A stretch of DNA of 9,900 nucleotides from an uncultured Clostridia bacterium (GTDB taxonomy: Bacteria > Bacillota > Clostridia > Oscillospirales > Ruminococcaceae): positions 1 to 9,900 of the forward strand of contig CANPZQ010000077.1 of assembly GCA_947588775.1 (NCBI GenBank), written 5' to 3'. This document shows positions 1-7,245 of the stretch, piece after piece. The position numbers and the translations under genes are program-made. Under the pieces are notes generated by a model. It ran no database searches and was not told the origin of the DNA. It saw only the letters and a list, made by a program, of their open reading frames with translations. The first letter of the stretch is position 1. Each line of letters begins with the position of its first letter.

Positions 1-1
1 C

Positions 2-154
2 ATTTATGACCGCGAAGTCCGAAAAGCAAGTTTTGTCGCTGGCGTTGGTTCCCCAACAAAAAAGGCACAGCACCCAAATGTGCCTCTACCAAAATATTAC
101 GATAGGAGCATAAAGGCTGCCTCCAGAAGCCCCAACAAAAAGGCCCCAAACGGC
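2..154 (+). other. Open frame cut by left edge; probably non-coding
   Basis: Frame 2 is open from the window edge to a TAA at 152-154, about 50 codons. It could be the 3' end of a gene starting outside the window, but I recognise no family. The peptide contains SPTKKA and SPNKKA, which come from a short repeated DNA motif (CCCCAACAAAAA followed by GGC, at 51-66 and 130-144). The frame overlaps a hairpin that reads as a terminator on the opposite strand, which argues for non-coding sequence. I list it so that bases 1-200 are not left undescribed. Confidence 0.15.
57..85 (-). terminator. Leftward Rho-independent terminator with no visible gene
   Basis: On the minus strand AGGCACA (85-79) pairs perfectly with TGTGCCT (69-63) across a 9-nt loop, followed directly by a T-run (62-58). 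This is the classic intrinsic terminator layout. No T-run follows the stem on the plus strand, so it is directional. No protein gene lies on the minus strand immediately to its right, so it either ends an unannotated leftward transcript from the 86-385 region or is a relic. Confidence 0.6.
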
Positions 155-199
155 TAAGCTGCGACATCAGCCCGAACTTTCCGTTGCACTCCCAAAGGA

Positions 200-282
200 G
201 GCGCGGGGACGGAGCGGGCGGAAAGAGCGAAACTGTGGGGGCGGGCGGGTGGGGCCCGGGAAACCAGCTCCGTCCCCGCGCC
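200..282. repeat. G-rich long-hairpin element, copy A
   Basis: A perfect 16-bp inverted repeat (200-215 with 267-282) encloses a 51-nt loop (216-266). The loop has GCGAAA at loop positions 12-17 and a G-quadruplex-like core at 237-254: four runs of three or more G separated by single bases C, C and T. Copy B at 7246-7324 has the same architecture with a different but still fully paired stem. It lies about 100 nt upstream of the RnfA-like gene. The strand of action is unknown: the plus strand would carry the G-runs, and a leftward transcript would run into the terminator at 57-85. The rest of 86-385 shows no gene and no convincing promoter. Confidence 0.75.
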
Positions 283-385
283 GCTCGGTTCCGCAAACCC
301 TTCTTCCGCACCCGGTTTCCCCAAATTCCACCCTTCGCGCTTTTTCCCCACACATTTACGCTATCATGAAAGGAGCGGCCCGCTT

Positions 386-964
386 ATGTCCGCGTTTTTG
401 GAGCTTCTGCTCGCAGCCTTTGCCTCCGTAACCCTCGACAACGTAATCTTCGCCTCGGCAATAGGCACCTCCACGCTGATTGAATGCGCAAAATCGCCGA
501 AACAGCTTTGGTCGTTCGGCTTCTTTATAACCGAGTTCTCGGTGCTCTCAAGCGGCCTCGCCTACTTCGCCGAAGGTTTCCTTAAAACCCCGGCCGCAAG
601 GCTCTTTCTCGCGAGCGTCTATGTTTTGTGCCTCGGAATCGTCTATATCGCTACCCTGCTTGTGATGTGGTTCGCGGGACGAAAATATTTCAAACGCTTA
701 CGCAAATACGTTCACCTCTCGGCCTTTAACTGCGCGGTTCTCGGCTGCCTCTTCAATAACGGCATCGCCGCCGGGAGCCTTCCCGAAAGACTTCTCTACG
801 GCGCGGAGATCGGAATAGGCTTTCTTCTGGCCGCATATCTTCTTGCGATAAACTATCCGAAGCTCTCCGGCGACAAGGTTCCCCTGTCGTTCCGCGGATT
901 TCCCGCCTCGGTGCTCTATATCGGAATAATCTCAATGCTGATTTACAGCCTTAATTTAGGATAA
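386..964 (+). CDS. Orphan RnfA/NqrE-like integral membrane protein
   Basis: This is a 192-residue, very hydrophobic protein with about six membrane segments. It resembles RnfA/NqrE, the membrane subunits of Rnf and Na+-translocating NADH:quinone reductase complexes, which are about the same length. Matching features are LDN near residues 17-19 (LVNN in RnfA), NCAVLG at 115-120, the LYGAEIGIGF segment at 137-146 and SFRGFPASVL at 168-177. In RnfA-type subunits one Cys in the first half and one in NCAVLG help bind an intramembrane [2Fe-2S] cluster. Here Cys116 is present, but the first site aligns with Ser29; the nearest Cys is residue 34. No other Rnf/Nqr subunit is visible. The ATG at 386 follows AAAGGAG (369-375) at 10 nt. 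Family assignment is by eye; cofactor binding and partners are unknown. Confidence 0.7.
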   Translation: MSAFLELLLAAFASVTLDNVIFASAIGTSTLIECAKSPKQLWSFGFFITEFSVLSSGLAYFAEGFLKTPAARLFLASVYVLCLGIVYIATLLVMWFAGRKYFKRLRKYVHLSAFNCAVLGCLFNNGIAAGSLPERLLYGAEIGIGFLLAAYLLAINYPKLSGDKVPLSFRGFPASVLYIGIISMLIYSLNLG

Positions 965-1005
965 TTTAACTAAATATATCAAGGACATTTAAGGAAGTGG
1001 CATCA

Positions 1006-2208
1006 ATGCGCAAAAGAAAAATCAACTCCAAAAAACCGATGTTCAAAAAGCGGCGTTCCCCCGCGCGGACGGTTTTAAACGTTATTCTGGTGATACTTTT
1101 GCTCGGCGCAATCGCTTTTTTGGGATACAGCGTCGGCAAGCCCATTACCGAATATCTCGGAAACCGTGATTCAAAGCAGTCGGAGCCCGTCGGCTCGGAG
1201 CCGGAGCAGGATTCGTCCCCGAAAACCGCCCCGACAAGCGAAAAAACGCCCGAAACAACCGCCGCCACCGAGGCTCCCGCGCCGCCGGAGGCCGAAAAAA
1301 AGGGAATCCTCTTTGTGGCCGCGCCGACGACGAAGGGCTTCGACGAATGGCTCGACGAGTGGATTGAATACGCGGTTTCGGGGGATTATTACGGCCTCGC
1401 GCTCGACCTTGTCGCCGACGGCGGAAAAATCGGCTTCGCGACCCAGAATACCCTCGCCGTAAGCTCGGGAGCCGTCGCCCAGAACGGCATCGCCGACCTG
1501 AGTGCCGCCGCCGACAGAATCTCCGAGGCGGGGCTTCTGCCATATGCGCGGGTGTCGCTTTTATCCGACCATATCGCGAGCTGGTTCGATAAGAGCGTCT
1601 GCTACCTCTTCGACAATTCTACGAGCACATGGCTCGACGATTCCGTTTCAAACGGCGGAAGGCCGTGGATTTCGGCGTTCTCGCAAAGCGCGAAAACCTA
1701 TATTTCCTCCCTCGTGACCGAAATTTCAGGCGCGGGCTTCGCCGGGATAATCGCGGGCGAGGTCGAATTCCCGCCTTTTCGCAGCTCCGACCTCAGCTAC
1801 ATAGGCCAAAGCGTTAAAAATCCCGAGCGATACCTTGCGCTGGCGGAATTTTCCAACGCCGTTCAGGACGCCCTCGGCTCCGCAAAGAGCTACGCTGTCG
1901 AAATAGACGCCGAGGACATAATTTCCGGAAAATCCGAGCTTTTAAAGGCCCTTTCCACCCTTAATGCCCAGACGGTTTACGTCAGATACGATTCCGCCGC
2001 CGTTGGCCTCAGAATCGAGAAATCCGACGACACAGCCGCGTCGTATGAGGGGCTCAGCGAGAACGACAAAGTGACGGTTGTAATGCGAAGCGTCCGGGAG
2101 ATTTTGGGCGACGGAAAAACCGTTCAGGCGGCCGTAACCGGCGAGGATTCGCTCGAAGCCGCCGAAAAGCTCGGCTTTGATTCAAAAGGAGTGCTGATTT
2201 ACAGATGA
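1006..2208 (+). CDS. Membrane-anchored putative glycoside hydrolase (DUF4015-like)
   Basis: The product is 400 residues from ATG 1006. A basic N-terminus (KRKINSKKP...KKRR) precedes one membrane segment at about residues 22-44, then a Pro/Glu/Thr-rich linker to about residue 98, so the C-terminal domain should face outside. The domain resembles the DUF4015 'putative glycosyl hydrolase' TIM-barrel family: GILFVAAPTTKGFDEWLD, then YYGLALDLVADGGKIGFAT, LLPYARVSLLSD and GFAGIIAGEVEFPPF. The last corresponds to the family's FDEIQFDYVRFP strand, but the Asp of that motif is missing, so catalysis is uncertain. A GTG at 997 is possible, but AAGGAAG (991-997) sits 8 nt before ATG 1006 and would touch the GTG, so I chose the ATG. 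The gene follows the RnfA-like gene by 41 nt and overlaps the Sir2 gene by ATGA, suggesting one operon. Substrate unknown; possibly cell-wall or surface glycans. Confidence 0.65.
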   Translation: MRKRKINSKKPMFKKRRSPARTVLNVILVILLLGAIAFLGYSVGKPITEYLGNRDSKQSEPVGSEPEQDSSPKTAPTSEKTPETTAATEAPAPPEAEKKGILFVAAPTTKGFDEWLDEWIEYAVSGDYYGLALDLVADGGKIGFATQNTLAVSSGAVAQNGIADLSAAADRISEAGLLPYARVSLLSDHIASWFDKSVCYLFDNSTSTWLDDSVSNGGRPWISAFSQSAKTYISSLVTEISGAGFAGIIAGEVEFPPFRSSDLSYIGQSVKNPERYLALAEFSNAVQDALGSAKSYAVEIDAEDIISGKSELLKALSTLNAQTVYVRYDSAAVGLRIEKSDDTAASYEGLSENDKVTVVMRSVREILGDGKTVQAAVTGEDSLEAAEKLGFDSKGVLIYR

Positions 2209-2954
2209 CGGAGCAAAAAAACATCGAACGGCTCGCAGAACTTATTAAGAAGAGCAAGAGCACCGTATTTTTCGGCGGCGCAGGGGTATCCACCGAAAGC
2301 GGCGTCAAAGACTACCGAAGCGAGGACGGCCTTTACAACACCGTACGCGAATACGGCGTGCCGCCCGAAACGATTCTCAGCCGCAGCTTCTTTGAGCGAA
2401 ACCCCGAAACCTTCTACGACTTCTACCGAAAATATTTCATCGTCGAAAAGGTTAAGCCGAACGCCGCCCATACCGCCCTCGCGGAGCTTGAAAAGCGCGG
2501 GCTTATGTCGGCGGTTATCACCCAGAACATCGACGGGCTGCATCAGCTCGCCGGCTCGAAGAACGTCTTAGAGCTCCACGGGACGATTTTTAAGTATCAC
2601 TGTTCGCGCTGCCAAACGGAATACGGAATCGACTTTCTTGAGCGGACGGAGGGGGTGCCGCGCTGCGAAAAATGCGGCGGAATCGTAAAGCCCGACGTGG
2701 TTTTGTATGAAGAGCCGCTCGACGGCGACATTATGTCCCGCGCGGTCCGGGAAATCTCGAATGCGGAGCTTCTGATTATCGGCGGAACGTCGCTTGCGGT
2801 ATATCCCGCCGCCGGGCTCCTGATGTATTTCACCGGCAAAAACATCGTCCTAATAAACAAGGGCGAAACCCCCTACGACGGCCGCGCCGACTTGGTTTTC
2901 CGCGAGAGCATCGGCGGGGTTCTCGGCGAAGCGGCAAGGCTCGCGATTTTGTAA
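2205..2954 (+). CDS. cobB: Sir2-family NAD-dependent protein deacylase
   Basis: A 249-residue cytoplasmic sirtuin that removes acyl groups from lysine using NAD+, giving nicotinamide and O-acyl-ADP-ribose. Visible motifs are the NAD-binding GAGVSTESGVKDYR (25-38), QNIDGLH (107-113), catalytic His125 in ELHGT, a structural zinc site C133-x2-C136 and C154-x2-C157, GGTSLAVYPA (193-202), and INKGET (217-222). Length is normal and the sequence closely resembles Thermotoga Sir2. The Tyr-x-x-Arg pair of desuccinylase/demalonylase sirtuins (E. coli CobB) corresponds here to Tyr71-x-x-Tyr74, followed by Arg75, so a simple deacetylase is likelier than a desuccinylase (inference). Its ATG overlaps the preceding stop as ATGA, indicating translational coupling. 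The gene ends just before a hairpin terminator. Confidence 0.95.
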   Translation: MTEQKNIERLAELIKKSKSTVFFGGAGVSTESGVKDYRSEDGLYNTVREYGVPPETILSRSFFERNPETFYDFYRKYFIVEKVKPNAAHTALAELEKRGLMSAVITQNIDGLHQLAGSKNVLELHGTIFKYHCSRCQTEYGIDFLERTEGVPRCEKCGGIVKPDVVLYEEPLDGDIMSRAVREISNAELLIIGGTSLAVYPAAGLLMYFTGKNIVLINKGETPYDGRADLVFRESIGGVLGEAARLAIL

Positions 2955-2970
2955 ATAATAAAAATAAAAC

Positions 2971-2996
2971 GCCCGGCACAGCTCTTTGCGCCGGGC
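2971..2996. terminator. Bidirectional terminator between cobB and ychF
   Basis: GCCCGGC (2971-2977) pairs with GCCGGGC (2990-2996). AATTTTAT follows on the plus strand and an A-rich tract precedes it (2951-2969), which reads as a T-rich tail on the minus strand. It lies between two converging genes, 16 nt after the sirtuin stop and about 16 nt beyond the ychF stop, so it probably ends both transcripts. Confidence 0.8.
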
Positions 2997-3012
2997 AATT
3001 TTATGCTGCAAA

Positions 3013-4104
<1,092 letters not shown>

Positions 4105-4135
4105 ATGTTTTTATCTCCTTTTGTCTGTGATTTCC

Positions 4136-4399
4136 TCATTCCGGGGAAAACTCCCGCAAAAATTTCATGTTGTCAACAGCGATTATCGCCTTGCACCAGT
4201 TCTCCGCGACAAACCATTCCTCGTAATCGCTGCCCCACGTCCACGGGACATAAAACGAGCCGTCGGGGTTTTGGTATGCCGCGAGCGCGGTTATTATCTC
4301 GTCGGCGGGGCCGTTTTCAAATGCGTGGCGAAAAACAGCGAGGTCGATGGGTCTTGCGCAGCGGTAGACGAACGCGCGGGATTTTTCAAAGGCAGTCAT
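4136..4399 (-). CDS. Miniature alpha/alpha-toroid-like protein, likely internally deleted
   Basis: An 87-residue ORF with a good ribosome binding site (AAAGGAG, 8 nt before ATG 4399). Residues 1-48 look like the N-terminus of a family of roughly 300-residue terpenoid-cyclase/prenyltransferase-fold proteins (KSRAFVYRCARPIDLAVFRH, then a FENG segment and ALAAYQNPDGSF). In full-length relatives this is followed by several more QxxDG toroid repeats. Here residues 49-87 (WTWGSDYEEWFVAENWCKA ... NMKFLREF) instead resemble the C-terminal end of the same family. The middle of about 200 residues therefore appears to be missing in frame, perhaps by recombination between QNPDG-type repeats. The family match is from memory, with no alignment run. 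It may be a stable mini-protein or a remnant. It lies between araC and ychF on the same strand. Confidence 0.6.
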   Translation of the reverse strand: MTAFEKSRAFVYRCARPIDLAVFRHAFENGPADEIITALAAYQNPDGSFYVPWTWGSDYEEWFVAENWCKAIIAVDNMKFLREFSPE

Positions 4400-4417
4400 T
4401 TTAAAATCTCCTTTAAT

Positions 4418-4458
4418 GTAAAATTTTCGGAAGGAATGTCCTTCCGATTAAATTTTAC
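4418..4458. other. Intercistronic palindrome at the end of araC
   Basis: CGGAAGGA (4428-4435) pairs with TCCTTCCG (4439-4446) around a 3-nt loop. An outer stem, GTAAAATTT (4418-4426) with AAATTTTAC (4450-4458), extends it across a small bulge. It overlaps the araC stop codon and ends just before the ribosome binding site of the mini-toroid gene. No clean T-run follows on the minus strand (AAAATTTTAC), so it is a weak terminator at best; it may instead stabilise or separate parts of the transcript. Confidence 0.5.
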
Positions 4459-5324
4459 TCGCCCCGCAGAATCCTGTCTTGTAAAAATCCGCCGCGCGAA
4501 AATTTTAACGCCTGCGCCGGGGTCATGCCGTGACGCTTCTTAAAATCGTTGAGAAGGTGCGGCTGGTCGAAATATCCGTATTTATACGCAAGGTCGAGCG
4601 CGTTAAAACTGCCGGAAAAGCATATCTCCTGCCACAGGAGCTGATACCTGACAAGCGTTATAAACGTCTTTGGAGAAACTCCGGTATTTTCGGCGAAGAG
4701 CCGTTCAAGCCGCCTTTCGGAGAGAACGTTTCTTGAGCAAATATCGCCGACCGTTATTCTGCCCTTTGAATATACGACGTCGTAAACCGAGTTCATCAGA
4801 TTTACGTCAAACCTTTTGAGGTCGAGCTTTTTTAAAAGATACTTCTCCGCTATAACGGCTCGCTTTTCAAGAGAATCGGTTTCAAAAAGCCTTGCGCCGA
4901 GATTGCGCATTATTCCGTCAAAAAAGCTGTCCGGCTCAAAAGCTCTGTTTTTGCTTCCGCTGAAATCGCTTCGCGAAAAGAGCGCGGCGGTCCATGAATA
5001 AAAGCGTATCGCAAACGTCGAGCAAAAAGAGGGCTCTTTTTTTGCGTCCGTCCCGTAGGAGTTTTCGTCAATCGCGCAAAACCTGCCCGTAACCCTGCCG
5101 CTTTGGCAGGCAAAGTCGAAGATTATATCCATGCAGGTGTCGGGTATCACGATTCCGTGGCTGCCGTCGCCGTGGCCGCGCGAAAGCACGCGCCCCGGCG
5201 TTCCCCAAAAACAGCGGATATACGGACGGAGCGCGTCGCACGGCAGGCACTCCGCATAATAGTCCGAGCGTTCAAAGGGCGTTGCGGTTATCGGGAAGTA
5301 AAGTCGGGATAAATCCTTTTGCAT
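4455..5324 (-). CDS. AraC-family transcriptional regulator
   Basis: A 289-residue regulator. The N-terminal part (about 20-150) resembles the sensor domain often found before AraC domains (LPCDALRPYIRCFWG at 27-41; GIVIPDTCMDIIFDF at 57-71, where relatives often have a PDGCxDLIF-like motif). The C-terminal AraC DNA-binding domain spans about 175-275. Its first helix-turn-helix is around ITVGDICSRNVLSERRLERL (190-209), followed by FAENTGVSPKTFITLVRYQ. The second is around ALDLAYKYGYFDQPHLLNDF (242-261) and ends in the usual GMTPAQAL. The ligand is unknown; the C-terminal domain is typical of regulators that recruit RNA polymerase. Its ATG has no clear Shine-Dalgarno sequence (upstream bases are A/T only), but a short leader ORF with a strong one overlaps this start. 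An in-frame TGA 13-15 nt upstream excludes extension. Confidence 0.9.
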   Translation of the reverse strand: MQKDLSRLYFPITATPFERSDYYAECLPCDALRPYIRCFWGTPGRVLSRGHGDGSHGIVIPDTCMDIIFDFACQSGRVTGRFCAIDENSYGTDAKKEPSFCSTFAIRFYSWTAALFSRSDFSGSKNRAFEPDSFFDGIMRNLGARLFETDSLEKRAVIAEKYLLKKLDLKRFDVNLMNSVYDVVYSKGRITVGDICSRNVLSERRLERLFAENTGVSPKTFITLVRYQLLWQEICFSGSFNALDLAYKYGYFDQPHLLNDFKKRHGMTPAQALKFSRGGFLQDRILRGE

Positions 5325-5373
5325 AATTAAAATTTTTCATCGCTCGTATTTGCGGCTGTATAAAGGCAGTCAT
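5272..5373 (-). CDS. 33-residue leader ORF overlapping the araC start
   Basis: On the minus strand ATG 5373 is preceded by TAAAGGAG at 6 nt, a much better ribosome binding site than that of araC. The ORF encodes MTAFIQPQIRAMKNFNYAKG and continues to a TGA at 5274-5272, running across the araC ATG (5324) in another frame. It could aid araC translation by coupling, regulate it, or be non-functional. The first 12 coding bases (ATGACTGCCTTT) and the AAAGGAG are the same as at the start of the mini-toroid gene at 4399, so it may be a duplicated gene 5' end. I recognise no family. The ribosome binding site overlaps the stop codon of the upstream pseudogene. Confidence 0.4.
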   Translation of the reverse strand: MTAFIQPQIRAMKNFNYAKGFIPTLLPDNRNAL

Positions 5374-5384
5374 AAACGGCTCCT

Positions 5385-5937
5385 TTACAGGTTGAATCTC
5401 TCTTTGATTATTTTGGCGGCCGCGTCGGGCGGAAGCTCTGAGTTGTCGATTTTTATATAGTTTTCAAACCGAATCTCACCGTCATAGCTTTCAAAGCGGT
5501 GGTTTCTGTCAGCGTTCAAAAGCCGCCGGTTTGAGATTTCAACATCTCTTTTTGAAGCCTTGTGCAGAAGCCGATTTTCGGTTGCGTTTCGCTCAAGCCT
5601 GATTTTCTGAGGCGCGACAAGCTCGACATAGTAAAACTCGGTTCCGTAGGGTCTGAAAATATCCTTGACGCGTTCCAAAGATTCCCAATCCGACCGGCTG
5701 TCAAACGCAAACATGAATGTAAAAATCATACCCGTAGTTGTCGGTCTTTGCAAACTCCTCGAATATGACCTGTCTGAGCCTGTCTATCGCGTCGGGGTTG
5801 AAATATCCGAAAATCTCGATGACGGGTTCAATCGTCATATGATTGTGAAAAAGCCTTAAATCGGTGATTTTCATAAGCTCCTGCCCAACCGTCATCTTCC
5901 CGACGGCCGCGTCGCCGAATAAGAACAGAAGCTTCAT
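5385..5937 (-). pseudogene. P-loop kinase-like NTPase, broken by one frameshift
   Basis: Two overlapping frames join into one familiar protein. The first half reads MKLLFLFGDAAVGKMTVGQE (Walker A GDAAVGKMT), then LRLFHNHMTIEPVIEIFGYF and VIFEEFAKTDNYG. The second half continues IFTFMFAFDSRSDWESLERV, then FYYVELVAPQKIRLERN and ENRLLHKASKRDVEISNRRL. This resembles small shikimate/adenylate-kinase-like AAA proteins of about 180 residues. The shift lies near 5720-5732: one fewer base, either in the A5 run at 5721-5725 or at 5730, restores a single frame to the TAA at 5387-5385. No other damage is seen, so it is a recent mutation or a sequence error. ATG 5937 starts 4 nt after the trpS stop, so it is probably co-transcribed with trpS. 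An alternative upstream start at 5958 overlaps trpS. Confidence 0.8.
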
Positions 5938-5941
5938 AGAA

Positions 5942-6949
5942 TCATCTGTAATCCACAAATCCGACCTTTCGGCAGGCTTTCGCGAAAATTCTGTTGGAGA
6001 TGCGGAATGCGCGCTGCGCGCCGTCGGTCCAGCATTCCTTTAGATAGGTCTTGTCGTCTAAAAGCCGGGCGTACTCGGTTCTTACGGGTTCGAGGTAATC
6101 CGCGACTGCCTCGCCGACAGCGAGCTTGAAGTCGCCGTAGCCCTTGCCGGAAAATTCCTTCTCGGCTTCCTCGATCGTCTTTCCGGTCGCGCAGGAATAA
6201 ATTGTAAGAAGATTATTTATTCCGTCCTTGCCCTCGGCGAAGCGGATTTCGCTGTCGCTGTCGGTGACGGCGCGTTTGAACTTGCGCATGATTGTGTCCT
6301 TGTCGTCGAGAATGAAAACGGTGGCGTTGGGGTTTTCGTCCGACTTCGACATCTTCTTTGTCGGCTCCTGAAGGGATTTTATCCTTGCGCCAACCTTCGG
6401 GTAGTAGCCCTCCGGGACTGTGAACATCTCGCCGTAACGCTGGTTGAACCTGACTGCAATGTTTCTCGCAAGCTCGAGATGCTGCCGCTGGTCGTCGCCA
6501 ATCGGCACGACGTCGGCGTTATAGGTAAGAATGTCCGCCGCCATGAGCACGGGATAGGTGAAAAGCCCGGCGTTGATGTCGTCGGCATGCTTCGCGGCCT
6601 TGTCCTTGAACTGCGTCATGCGCGAAAGCTCCCCGAACTGCGTTACGCAGCCCAAAATCCAGCTGAGCTGGGAGTGGTTGGGGTTATGGGACTGAATGAA
6701 CGCGATGGAACGCTTCGGGTCGATTCCGCATGCCAAAAGAAGCGCGTAGCTTTCAACCGTCTGCTTTCGGAACGCCGCGGGCTCCTTTCTTACGGTGATT
6801 GCGTGCTGGTCGGCTATAAAATATATGCAGTCAAATTCATCCTGCAGGGGTCCCCAATTGCGTATAGGCCCCATGTAGTTGCCGAGTGTGAACACCCCGG
6901 TCGGCTGAATGCCGCTGAGTATGACCTTTTTTCTCTCTGTTTCCGACAT
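5942..6949 (-). CDS. trpS: Tryptophan--tRNA ligase
   Basis: A 335-residue class I aminoacyl-tRNA synthetase that charges tRNA-Trp. The HIGH-like signature is PTGVFTLGNY (16-25), with Thr in the first His position as in B. subtilis TrpS. Other landmarks are ADQHAIT (46-52), GELSRMTQFKDK (106-117), YPVLMAADILTYNADVVPIG (132-151), DDQRQHLELARNIA (152-165) and the KMSKS loop (199-203). Length is normal. AAGGAGG lies about 7 nt before the ATG. A consensus promoter sits just upstream and leaves a leader of only about 30 nt, so no T-box riboswitch fits there, although T-boxes commonly control trpS in Firmicutes. The P-loop pseudogene follows at 4 nt. Confidence 0.98.
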   Translation of the reverse strand: MSETERKKVILSGIQPTGVFTLGNYMGPIRNWGPLQDEFDCIYFIADQHAITVRKEPAAFRKQTVESYALLLACGIDPKRSIAFIQSHNPNHSQLSWILGCVTQFGELSRMTQFKDKAAKHADDINAGLFTYPVLMAADILTYNADVVPIGDDQRQHLELARNIAVRFNQRYGEMFTVPEGYYPKVGARIKSLQEPTKKMSKSDENPNATVFILDDKDTIMRKFKRAVTDSDSEIRFAEGKDGINNLLTIYSCATGKTIEEAEKEFSGKGYGDFKLAVGEAVADYLEPVRTEYARLLDDKTYLKECWTDGAQRAFRISNRIFAKACRKVGFVDYR

Positions 6950-6987
6950 AATTATCCTCCTTCTGAGCGAAAAAATCAGATGGGGAT

Positions 6988-7016
6988 ATTATAGCATGAT
7001 GAAGGGGAAATGTCAA
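6988..7016 (-). promoter_or_regulatory. Consensus sigma-A promoter of trpS
   Basis: On the minus strand TTGACA (7016-7011) and TATAAT (6993-6988) are separated by exactly 17 bp, and TGC precedes the -10 box (an extended -10). Both hexamers match consensus perfectly. Predicted transcription start is near 6981, giving a leader of about 30 nt with an AAGGAGG site. This points to strong constitutive expression of trpS and whatever is co-transcribed with it. Confidence 0.9.
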
Positions 7017-7025
7017 TGGAGGGGG

Positions 7026-7052
7026 GTGGCCGGGAGTGCCCCAAACGGCCAC
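7026..7052. other. Hairpin immediately upstream of the trpS promoter
   Basis: GTGGCCG (7026-7032) pairs perfectly with CGGCCAC (7046-7052) across a 13-nt loop. No T-run follows on either strand, so it is not a terminator. It lies about 10 bp upstream of the trpS -35 box. No gene is seen between here and copy B of the G-rich element. Confidence 0.45.
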
Positions 7053-7245
7053 ATTTATGCCAAAAGCTGTTAATGGAAAGCGGTTAGTAGCGGCGAATGA
7101 TTAAGCAAAAAATTTTATGATGTGGGTGAAATGAGCACTCCAAGCCGAAGCAGAAGGCTGAGAAAAGCCTGGAATTTCAGCTCTCGCTCTCGGTAAATTG
7201 TGAGGGTGTTTTTGGGTTTTGACTGTTTGGATTTTGGTATAGGCA

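Noticed and set aside
143..154. The 12-mer GCCCCAAACGGC occurs at 143-154 and again at 7038-7049, near both hairpin elements.
   Set aside because: Distances and order relative to the elements differ, and a few 12-mer repeats are expected by chance in this much sequence.
339..367. Possible promoter for the RnfA-like gene (TTTCCCC followed by TATCAT at 362-367).
   Set aside because: No -35 box at proper spacing, and a start near 374 would fall inside the ribosome binding site.
997..1005. GTG start three codons upstream for the DUF4015-like protein.
   Set aside because: The best ribosome binding site abuts this GTG and is properly placed for ATG 1006 instead.
1145..1543. Long minus-strand and alternate-frame open frames inside the DUF4015-like gene.
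   Set aside because: Arg/Pro-rich shadows typical of GC-rich codon usage, with no family resemblance or ribosome binding site.
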